Origin: Amycolatopsis methanolica 239
GTDB lineage: Bacteria > Actinomycetota > Actinomycetes > Mycobacteriales > Pseudonocardiaceae
Assembly: GCF_000739085.1 (NCBI RefSeq)
Contig: NZ_CP009110.1
Coordinates: 4,712,001 to 4,776,000 of the forward strand
Direction: 5' to 3'
DNA: 64,000 nt
Shown: piece after piece, positions 44,415-52,222 of the stretch
How positions within the stretch are numbered: position 1 is the stretch's first letter
Layout of the letters: every line of letters starts with the position of its first letter
Program-made: the position numbers and the translations under genes
Notes under the pieces: generated by a model
Seen by the model: the letters and a program-made list of their open reading frames with translations, nothing else
Told to the model about the DNA's origin: nothing
Databases searched by the model: none

Positions 44415-45386
44415 ATGACGACAGAAGAGACGACAACGGCGGTACCGCCGCTTCGCGAGGCTCGCGACCTGGCCGGGGCGCGCCACCACATCACCTCGGT
44501 GTACATACCGCATGAGCTCACCTCGCACGACAGCCGGCGGCTCAGTTTCAAGCTGTCCTACCTCGAGTCCCGGCGGCTCACGCTCGGACACCTCCGCTAC
44601 GGCGCCGACGTCGAGCTCCACTGCCCGCCGATGATGTCCTGCTACCACGTCAATCTCACGTTGACGGGAAGGACGCAGGTCAGCCAGGGAGGGGTTTCGG
44701 TGGCGACCGAGGGCGCCGCCGGCGGCGTAGCCTGCAATTTCAAGGACCCCTACGTCGTGCGGTGGAGTCCCGACGCGGTGCAGTACGCGATCAAGGTTCC
44801 CCGAGCCAGCCTGGAGGGCCAGCTCGCCTCCCTGATCGGTCGGCCGGTGGAAACCCCGATCCGCTTCAACCTCGGCTTCGACCTCGGCTCCCAGCGTGGG
44901 CAGAGCCTCCTCGCCGCCGTGCGGCACCTGCAGGTCGAACTGACACGCCCGGACGGGACGGCGGGAATCCCGCTTGTGCGCGCCCAACTGGAGTCGTATG
45001 TCCTGAGCCAGATGCTGCTGGTCATCCCGCACGACTACCAGCATCTTCTCCTCGCCCGGGGCAAAACGGCGAGCCGCAGACACGTCCGCATCGCGATGGA
45101 GTTCGTCCAGGAGCATTCCGCCGACCCGATCACCGCAGCCGATCTCGCCCGCGAAGCCTGTGTCAGCGTCCGAGCACTCCAGATGGGCTTCCGCGAGGAG
45201 TTCGGCACCTCTCCGACGGGCTACATCCGCGGCGTACGCCTCGACCGGGTACGCGAGGAGCTCTTGGCTCGCCCCCAGGGTGTCTCCATCACCGAGATCG
45301 CCCACCGTTGGGGGTTTCACCACCTCGGCCGGTTCGCGGAACACTACAAACGCAGGTTCGGCGAGCTGCCCTCGGAAACCGTGTGA
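44415..45386 (+). CDS. AraC-family transcriptional activator
   Basis: 323 residues from ATG 44415 (GGAG 8 bases upstream; an upstream ATG at 44352 is possible). The N-terminal half is the AraC-binding-like domain (HCPPMMSCYHVNLTLTG). The C-terminal 100 residues carry two helix-turn-helices: ADLAREACVSVRALQMGFRE and ISITEIAHRWGFHHLGRFAE-type sequence ending HYKRRFGELPSE. Such proteins activate aromatic and alkyl degradation operons; the divergent CoA-transferase operon is its probable target. Confidence 0.85.
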   Translation: MTTEETTTAVPPLREARDLAGARHHITSVYIPHELTSHDSRRLSFKLSYLESRRLTLGHLRYGADVELHCPPMMSCYHVNLTLTGRTQVSQGGVSVATEGAAGGVACNFKDPYVVRWSPDAVQYAIKVPRASLEGQLASLIGRPVETPIRFNLGFDLGSQRGQSLLAAVRHLQVELTRPDGTAGIPLVRAQLESYVLSQMLLVIPHDYQHLLLARGKTASRRHVRIAMEFVQEHSADPITAADLAREACVSVRALQMGFREEFGTSPTGYIRGVRLDRVREELLARPQGVSITEIAHRWGFHHLGRFAEHYKRRFGELPSETV

Positions 45387-45587
45387 TCGCAGTCCTGGCG
45401 GAGACCGCCGGCCCCGTGATCCGCCTTGCCTCGCTTGCCGGGCGCCGACGGTCCCGGACGAGCGTCGCGCGCCGGTCACGGTGCGGCAGGTACTCACGGT
45501 GATCGCGGCGAGCATTACCGGTAACGGCAACACGCGGCACGCGTCCTGGCGGGGCACCCAGCGCAGGGTTTGATCACGGCCCTGTCG

Positions 45588-46464
45588 TCACAGGTTCAGG
45601 GCGCGGTCAGCCAGAACAAGGCTCGTTGCGCCCGACACCGTGCAGTAGATCGCGAACGGCTTGAGCGTGCGGGTGTGGAAGTACCGGGTGAGGCACCGCA
45701 CCGCCAGGTGGACACTGAGGAACGAGGTGATGCTGCCGGCCAGGATCGGGCCGTGCACCCCGGCAGCGAGAGGCCCGGTCAGGTCCGGGATCTTCAACGC
45801 GCCTGCGGCCAGGATCACGGGTGTGGCCAGTAGGAACGAGAACCGGGCGGCGTCCTCGTGCGCCAGTCCGCGCACCGGGCCGGCGACCATCGTGACCCCG
45901 GAACGACTGATTCCGGGTGACAGCGCGAGGATCTGTGCCGACCCGATGAGCACCGCCCGCCCCGGCAGTCGTGCGAGCCGGTCATCGGCCTCCCCGGCGG
46001 TGGGCGGCGCCTCATCGCGGACCAGACCGTCGGTGGCAGACAGGACCGGCGTGGGTTCTTCCACACGGCGGCGCAGCCGCTCGCCCACGGCGAGTACGAG
46101 CCCGTTGACGGCGAGGAAAACCGCGGCAGGAGCCGGTTTGCCGAGCACCGTCCGGAGGAGATGTTCAAGCAGCAGGCCGGACAAGCCGACCGGAACCGTG
46201 GCCAGGATCATCAGCCACGCCAGCCGTTCGGCGTACGCACCCGGCGGTACCGGACCGAACTCACGAAGCCGCCCATGATGCGCACCCAGTCACGCCGGGA
46301 GAAGAGCAACAGGGCGGCCGCGGTGACGACGTGCAGTCCGACGATGAACGCCAAGTACGGCGACTCCGGCACCGACTGCTGTGACCGAGGCGGGACACGG
46401 GGAACAGCTCGGTGACGCCCTGGAACGCACCGACGACGATCGCTTCGAAACAGCCCAGGCTCAT
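45588..46464 (-). pseudogene. uppP: Undecaprenyl-diphosphate phosphatase, frameshifted
   Basis: MSLGCFEAIVVGAFQGVTEL with PVSRLGH (active-site region, normally PISSxGH) starts at 46464 in one frame. The protein continues as ESPYLAFIVGLHVVTAAAL in a second (shift near 46400, with about 15 codons missing) and as LSGLLLEHLLRTVLG and SPGISRSGVT in a third (shift near 46225). Intact UppP is about 270-290 residues. An intact copy elsewhere must be assumed because the function is needed for wall synthesis. Confidence 0.8.
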
Positions 46465-46705
46465 CGGAGTCCCTCCTGCTGACGGCGCGCACGCAGGACT
46501 TCGCGCGCGACCGGGATCAGGGGCGGCAGCACGATCACCGCGATGATCGGCAACAGGTAGGTGTCGATGCCCGGGATGCACCGAGGAGAGCACCGCCCAC
46601 CGCCGCTGCCAGCACCAGGACAGCGACAGGTGCAGCGCCGAGCCGGGGGTGGCAGAGCAGAGCAGTCCCGCGGTGAACAACAGCGAGTCGCCCGGCAGGA
46701 AGTGG
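46461..46705 (-). pseudogene. DedA-family membrane protein remnant
   Basis: Only two ends of a DedA protein remain: HFLPGDSLLFTAGLL (the family's FPGDSLLF block) and, in another frame, YLLPIIAVIVLPPLIPVARE at the C-terminus. About 100-150 residues between are gone. Its stop overlaps the uppP start (ATGA), so the dedA-uppP pair was once an operon. At about 46705 it joins a truncated response regulator on the other strand. Confidence 0.7.
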
Positions 46706-47247
46706 CTGGCACGGGAGCAGCCCTTCGACGTCGGCGTGCTGGACCTCATACTGCCCGGGATGTCCGGCTACGAGGTGCTCAAGCGGTTGCGGCGGAGCGA
46801 GAACTGGACACCGGTCCTGGTGCTGACCGCGAAGGACGACGAGTACGACGAAGCCGACGCGTTCGACCTCGGCGCCGACGACTACCTGACCAAGCCGTTC
46901 TCCTACGTGGTGCTGCTGGCCCGGCTACGGGCCCTGCTGCGCCGCGGCGCGCCGGAACGGCCCGCTGCGCTGACCCTGGCCGACCTGCGGCTGGATCCGG
47001 CTGCGCGAACCGTGCACCGGGGCGGGAGATCGAATTGACCGCGCGCGAGCTCGGGCTGCTGGAGTTCCTGCTCCGGCCACGCGGGGAGGCGCTGAGCAAG
47101 CGGGAGATCCTCGCCCACGTGTGGGACCCCCACTACGACGGGGATGAGGACATCGTCGAGGTCTACATCGGATACCTGCGACGCAAGATCGGGCCCGACC
47201 TGATCCAGACGCTGCGCGGGGTCGGCTACCGGATCTCCGCGCCATGA
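46705..47247 (+). pseudogene. OmpR-type response regulator, 5' truncated and frameshifted
   Basis: Receiver from WLAREQPFDVGVLDLILPGM (phospho-Asp in VLDLILPG) through TAKDDEYDEADAFDLGADD and YLTKPFSYVVLLARL; the first about 45 residues with the acidic pair are missing. After ARTVHRGG (near 47030) the frame shifts, and the winged helix goes on as ELTARELGLLEFLLRPRGEA to RGVGYRISAP. No cognate kinase follows; an esterase gene begins where the kinase would be expected. Confidence 0.8.
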
Positions 47248-47260
47248 CAGCGACGAACGG

Positions 47261-48299
47261 GTGGACGTGACGGTCCTGGCCGACGCGGCCGGCTACTGCC
47301 GCGCCGAGGGGCCGCTGGAGTCGCCGCTGATCTGGCCGGGGTTCACCGCCGCCGCACTGGTCCTGCCCTGGGTCGCGGTGCGCTGGCCCCGCGCGCGCCG
47401 TCGTGCCGTGATCGCCGCGGTGTGCTGCGCGCTGGCGGCGGGCCTGACCGGGCTCAACACCTACGTCGGGTACACCCGCACCGGGCATGACCTCGCGCTG
47501 CTCCTCGGCCGCGGCGGAGCGCCCGGCCGCGCCGTGGGCCGGTTGCTGGACGACGGTGACGACCGGGCCGTTCCGGCCGATGCCCCGTCGCAGGATTCGT
47601 TCGACCACGCCGACCCGGGCGACGGCATCCCTTCCAGCCGCGTGTACGTGCCGCTGCCTCCGGGTTACGCGAACCCGGATCAAACCTACCCGGTGGTCTA
47701 CCTCGTGCATGGATATCCGTTCGGGTCGGCACAGGACTGGCTCACCGCCGGCGACGCGGCCGGCGCGCTCGACGGGCTCACCGGGACCACGCGATCCCGC
47801 CCATGGTCGTGGTCAGCGTCGACCTCACCGCTGGGCAGCCGCGACGCGACTGGGAGGCGCTGGACGTGCCGGAGGGGATCGCGACTGGAGACGTTCCTGT
47901 CCGGCCCTGTGGTGTCCGCTGTGGATGGTCGGTACCGCATGATCCGCGATCGCGCCGCCCGCGCACTGGGTAGTATGGCCGGCGGGGCGTTCGCCGCGCT
48001 GAACATCGGCCTGCACCACACCGATGGGTTCGGGGTGCTGTTGCTGACGCTGCCCTACGACACGCCCGGGGACGTGCGGGCGGAGTTCCACGGTGACAGC
48101 ACCGCGATCGCGCGGAACACCTTCGCGGGACTACCTCCGCGGCATGGTGTTCCACGACCCGGTGGCGGTGTTGCTGGCGGCCGACGGACAGCAGGCGGTG
48201 GTGCACGTCGAACCGGGCCTCACGCACACCTGGCGCACCGCCCGCGCGACCCTCCCCTACCTGCTGGTGTTCGCGGGCGAACACTTCCCGGCAGCGTGA
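47261..48299 (+). pseudogene. Esterase (S-formylglutathione hydrolase/mycolyltransferase-like), frameshifted
   Basis: N-terminal hydrophobic segments (WPGFTAAALVLPWVAVRWP and the next helix) lead to PVVYLVHGYPFGSAQDW in frame; then the frame shifts near 47785 (PPMVVVSVDLTAG in another frame) and back near 47885. The nucleophile block RALGSMAGGAFAALNIGLHH follows, and a last shift near 48118 leads to DYLRGMVFHDPVAVLLAADG and the end AGEHFPAA. Family members hydrolyse esters outside or at the membrane. Non-functional as written. Confidence 0.7.
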
Positions 48300-48301
48300 G
48301 G

Positions 48302-48960
48302 CCACACCCGGACAGCCGGGACACCAGCCACGGCAGCGCGTCGGCGAACGCCCGGCGACACGGGGTGAAGTCGTGCTCGCCGCCGGGGGAAGGAACAGTC
48401 ACGTGTCGACCTCGGCTCGGGCTGCGGTCCGCCAACGCCCGCGCCGCGGCGAGCGCCACCCTTCGGTTCCGGGTAGGGGTGGTGGGCCAGCGGCCAGAGC
48501 GCGCTCGTGGGCATCCAGGTCCACTGTGGAGCTGTCGAGGAGCGCCGGGGCGGTGACATCGGAGGCGTTGCGGTCGCCCCTGGCCACTGGAAGCGCCGCC
48601 TGATCGGCGCGCCGTGGCTTTCCTGCGTTCGGGCCGGGCCCCCCGGCACCACACCGGCTGAGGAGGCGGTCGACGGCCACGCCCGCGGGCAGCGAGCTGA
48701 TCGCGTAGATGTCCCGTCAAGCGGCGGACACGCGGCGTTCCACACCGCCGGAACCGACGACCACATCGACGACGAGGGTCCCCGCGCCGGATCACGTGGT
48801 GAGGAAGGACACAGTGGACGGCCGGAGATGCGGCTTTCCGCATGGCCGGGCACTACCCGAACAGGCAGTGTGATGCTGCCGGGCAAGCGAAAGATCCGCC
48901 CACCGGTTTCCCCGTGGCTTCGGCGCGGCTTTACTGGGGGGACATCGTCCGGGAAGGAGC
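48302..48960 (-). other. Degenerate coding remnant, probably another esterase end
   Basis: In the 665 bases before the histidine kinase no intact gene is seen. On the minus strand near 48310-48400, GGEHDFTPCRRAFADALPWL is like the C-terminal His block of esterase-D-type hydrolases, and LPAGVAVDRLLSR near 48660 may belong to the same decayed protein in another frame. The last bases (48945-48964) hold the promoter-proximal GGAAGGAG site of the kinase gene. Confidence 0.4.
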
Positions 48961-48964
48961 AGCC

Positions 48965-50593
48965 ATGACGCATCCGCCGGTGGGAGTCCGCACCGAGTAC
49001 CTCCTCGACGCCGGTAGTTCCCGCTCCGTCGGGGCGGCCCTGCAGCCCGTGCTCGCCGAGATCCGCACGGTGCTCGGTGCGTCGGTGGGACTGGTGGGTT
49101 ACCGGCCGCGCACTCCGGACGCACGGCTGCTGATGCTGGCCGTGGACGCCCCAGGAGATCCTGATCCGCCGCTGCCGAACGAGCCGTTCCACCTCAGCGG
49201 GTGCCCGCCCCGGCGCCGTCCCTCGGTGGTCGCAGACCTTCGGCTGAGTTCCGCCCTGCGCCCCCGTCAGCTGCTGTTGCGCTCGGCGCTGGTCGTTCCG
49301 TGGGCCGATCAGCATGGCGATGGCCTGGTGATCGTCGGGCGGACCTGCGCGGCACCAGCGTTCCCCGGAACCGCCACCGACCTGGTCCGAAGGCTGGGCG
49401 GCAGCGTGCGCAGAACGGTCTCGTCGGGCCGGCGGCTGGGAGCCGTGGAGATCAACCGGGACCTGCAGCGGGCCATGAAGGAAGTGGCCGCCGCCGCGGT
49501 CGGTTGCACTGACGTCGCCGAGACGCTGACCACGCTGCTGATGTCGGCCCAGCGCCTGTTCGGTTCCGACGTCGCGTACCTGTCGCTGCCCGAGCTCGAC
49601 GTCGAAACCTTCACGTTCGACCAAACGCTCGGTATCCGCACCCCTGACTTCCGTCACCTGCGGATCCGCGACGGGCAGGGTCTCGGTGGGCTGGCCCGGT
49701 CACTGCGCCAGCCGGTGCGCTCCTTGAACTACGCCTGTGACTCCCGGTTGCACGCCGCGCCGGTGGCCGAGACAGCACGGGAAGGGATCGTGTCCGCGAT
49801 GGCCACGCCGATCATCGTCGACGAGCAGGTCGAGGCCGTGCTCTACGTGGGAGACCGCAGGTTGCACCCGTTCAGCGAGACCGACGAGGAGGTGCTCGCC
49901 GAGTTCGCCGCGTACGCCACGCTGGGGCTCAAGCGAAGGGCCACCGAGGCCTACCGGCGTGACGTGCTGCGCCGCCAAGAGCAGGAGCGACTCGCCTACG
50001 ACCTGCACGACACGGCCGTGCGGGGCCTGCTGGAGATCGGGTTCGCCGCCGAGCAGGTGCGCGACGATCTCAGCGGTGCCCCCGATGTCCAGGCGAGCCT
50101 GGCCACGATCGCGGCCGCTGCCGAACGCAGCATGGAGGCGTTGCGGGGCCGGCTGGACCTCCTGGTTGGCGGGTCGACCCGGCGCACTGCGGGCGACGTG
50201 CTGGAGGAGATAGCCGAGGCGTCGCTGCGGCCCGACGCCGGGCACCGGTTCCTCGTGCGCACCCCCGACTCGGTGCTTCCCGACGCGGTGGCCGACGCGC
50301 TGATCCGCATCGGCCAGGAGGCGTTGGTGAACGTGGACCTGCATGCCGGCAGCGCCGCCGAGGTCCGTCTCGACGTGACCGCGGAAGAATGGGTGCTCTC
50401 AGTCACCGACGCGGGCGGCGGGGCACGGCCGGCCTGCACGTCCGGCACGGGGAGCCGCGAGCACGCCCACCTGGGCGTGCTCGCGATGCAGCGCGCAGCC
50501 GATCGGGTCCACGGGAAGGTCGAGCGCCTGCCCGCGCCCAGCGCGGAAGGCTTCCTGGTCCGCGCCACGGTACCGGCTGGGGAGGGCCGATGA
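48965..50593 (+). CDS. GAF-domain sensor histidine kinase (NarL-type, HisKA_3)
   Basis: 542 residues, no membrane segment. An N-terminal region (20-150) and a GAF domain (about 175-330, LYVGDRRLHPFSETDEEVLAEFA) precede the dimerisation helix with the phospho-His in RLAYDLHDTAVRGLLEIGF. The ATPase domain (about 420-540) contains RIGQEALVNVDLHA and VTDAGGGAR. Start ATG 48965 behind GGAAGGAG. The stop overlaps the regulator start (ATGA). GAF-HisKA_3 kinases sense gases, redox state or small ligands; the signal is unknown. Confidence 0.88.
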   Translation: MTHPPVGVRTEYLLDAGSSRSVGAALQPVLAEIRTVLGASVGLVGYRPRTPDARLLMLAVDAPGDPDPPLPNEPFHLSGCPPRRRPSVVADLRLSSALRPRQLLLRSALVVPWADQHGDGLVIVGRTCAAPAFPGTATDLVRRLGGSVRRTVSSGRRLGAVEINRDLQRAMKEVAAAAVGCTDVAETLTTLLMSAQRLFGSDVAYLSLPELDVETFTFDQTLGIRTPDFRHLRIRDGQGLGGLARSLRQPVRSLNYACDSRLHAAPVAETAREGIVSAMATPIIVDEQVEAVLYVGDRRLHPFSETDEEVLAEFAAYATLGLKRRATEAYRRDVLRRQEQERLAYDLHDTAVRGLLEIGFAAEQVRDDLSGAPDVQASLATIAAAAERSMEALRGRLDLLVGGSTRRTAGDVLEEIAEASLRPDAGHRFLVRTPDSVLPDAVADALIRIGQEALVNVDLHAGSAAEVRLDVTAEEWVLSVTDAGGGARPACTSGTGSREHAHLGVLAMQRAADRVHGKVERLPAPSAEGFLVRATVPAGEGR

Positions 50594-51219
50594 TCCGGTT
50601 CTGCGTCGTCGACGACCACGAGATAGTGCACGACGGACTGCGCGCGATGGCAGACCGCGAGGACGACCTGGAGTTCGCCGGGGCAGCTGCTTCGGCCACC
50701 GACGCGAAACGCTTGGTCGGCACCGCGCGCCCGGACGTGCTGCTGCTGGACATGCGGCTGGCCGCGGGAAACAGCATCGACACCTGCGCGGCGCTGTCGC
50801 TGGCGTTCCCCGAATTGAAGATCGCGGTGTTCAGCGCGTACGGCAACCCGGAATTGCTGGCACAGGCGATCAAGGCGGGGGCGGCGGGCTACGTCCTGAA
50901 GGAGACCACCACCTCCAGGTTGCCCGGCGTCATCCGCGAACTGGCCGAGACCGGTAGTTACTTCGACCCGCGGCTGGCCAGCGGACTGCTGAAGCGCTCG
51001 GCGGGTCGGAACCAGCCCGCGTTCAACGACCGCGAACTGGAGATCGTCCGGCTGATCGCCCGCGGACTGGACAACCACCGGATCGGCGAGGAGGTCTGCA
51101 TCAGCCCGCACACGGTGAAGTTCCACGTCACCGCGATGCTGCGGCGCCACAACTTGAGCAGGCGCACCGAGCTGGTCCGGCTGGCCATGGACCTGCACCT
51201 GATCGACGACGGCGCCTGA
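50590..51219 (+). CDS. NarL/FixJ-family response regulator
   Basis: 209 residues. Receiver: acidic pair D8-D9, phospho-acceptor D54 (LLLDMRLAAG), K104 (GYVLKETT). LuxR helix-turn-helix at about 148-205: DRELEIVRLIARGLDNHRIG, ISPHTVKFHVTAMLRRHNL. Translationally coupled to the kinase gene and ended by a strong hairpin. Targets unknown; the convergent deacetylase/acylase genes are candidates only by position. Confidence 0.9.
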   Translation: MIRFCVVDDHEIVHDGLRAMADREDDLEFAGAAASATDAKRLVGTARPDVLLLDMRLAAGNSIDTCAALSLAFPELKIAVFSAYGNPELLAQAIKAGAAGYVLKETTTSRLPGVIRELAETGSYFDPRLASGLLKRSAGRNQPAFNDRELEIVRLIARGLDNHRIGEEVCISPHTVKFHVTAMLRRHNLSRRTELVRLAMDLHLIDDGA

Positions 51220-51252
51220 CCCCGACCGCGGTGGCGGCCGGGGTCAGGCGCC
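51211..51252. terminator. Bidirectional terminator hairpin
   Basis: 17-bp stem with one mismatch (GGCGCCTGACCCCGACC with GGCCGGGGTCAGGCGCC, 8-base loop). It includes the regulator stop codon and ends 15 bases before the deacetylase stop on the opposite strand. Confidence 0.8.
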
Positions 51253-51266
51253 GAACGAGGCGCAAG

Positions 51267-52190
51267 TCAGCTCCGGGCCCAGCTGGAGTCGGCGGGCGGG
51301 GGCTCGACGCCGCGCACGTCGGGCAGCGCCATCAGGCGCTCGTCCTCCTCATCGTCGACCCAAGCGCGTGCGATCTCCTCACAGGTTGCGAACCAGACGC
51401 CGTCGTGCCCGGCGATGTACTCGATCAGCCGCTCGAACCAGATCATGTTGTGGGCCTGGCCGATGATCTGCGGGTGCACACAAGAGGCGAAGACCGGGTT
51501 CTCGACCCGCTGGTAGGCGTAGTCGAAGATGTCGCGCCACCGGCGGAAGATCGTCTCGGTGTCCTGCATGCCGGTGGAGACACCGGTGTAGGCCAGCGGC
51601 GGAAAGTCGTCGAGATACCAGTTGACCGGGATCTCGATCACGGAGCTGGCGGTGCCGGCCACGTTGGCCGACTCCCAGTTGACCTGCCAGCGCTGCGGGT
51701 GGTACGGGGTCAGATCCCTGGCCATCAGGCTGGTGTCGTAGAGGAACCCGGACTCCTCGATGATGTCGAGGGTGTTGTCGCTGTAGTCCCAGTACGGCGA
51801 GCGGTAGCCGGTGGGACGGACACCGAGCACGTTCTTGTACGTGGCGAAGGCCAGGTCGACCAGCCTGCGCTCGGTGTCGCGGTCGATCCCGGGCGGGATC
51901 TCGTGGTAGTAGCCGTGGTGGCCGATCTCGTGGCCGGCCTCGAGCACCTTGCGGCACTGCTCCGGGAAGGTGTCCACCGAGTGACCCGGCGTGAACCACG
52001 TGGTGGTGATGTCGAAGCGCTTGTACAGCTCGAGCAGGCGGGGCACGCCGACCTCGGCACCGAACTGGCTGCGCGACATGAACGAGGGGCTGGGTCGGTT
52101 GAAACCACCCAGCCACAGTGCCTGCGCGTCGAAGTCGGTGCCCAGGTTGACGGCGATCTTCTTGCCGGGGGGCAACTGCAGGTGACCCAT
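51267..52190 (-). CDS. Polysaccharide deacetylase-family hydrolase (PuuE/HpPgdA-like, possible cyclic imidase)
   Basis: 307 residues of NodB-like fold. D19/D21 (GTDFDAQALWLGG), the zinc-His block HEIGHHGYYHE near 90-100, YRSPYWDYSD and HPQIIGQAHNM near 255 follow the HpPgdA/PuuE/cyclic-imidase subgroup rather than secreted chitin deacetylases, and there is no signal peptide. So a small amide, imide or ureide is a likelier substrate than a wall polymer. ATG 52190 is behind GAAAGGA. Same strand as the penicillin-acylase-type gene upstream. Confidence 0.8.
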   Translation of the reverse strand: MGHLQLPPGKKIAVNLGTDFDAQALWLGGFNRPSPSFMSRSQFGAEVGVPRLLELYKRFDITTTWFTPGHSVDTFPEQCRKVLEAGHEIGHHGYYHEIPPGIDRDTERRLVDLAFATYKNVLGVRPTGYRSPYWDYSDNTLDIIEESGFLYDTSLMARDLTPYHPQRWQVNWESANVAGTASSVIEIPVNWYLDDFPPLAYTGVSTGMQDTETIFRRWRDIFDYAYQRVENPVFASCVHPQIIGQAHNMIWFERLIEYIAGHDGVWFATCEEIARAWVDDEEDERLMALPDVRGVEPPPADSSWARS

Positions 52191-52222
52191 GGGTCGTGTC
52201 CTTTCTGGAAATCGGTTGTATG

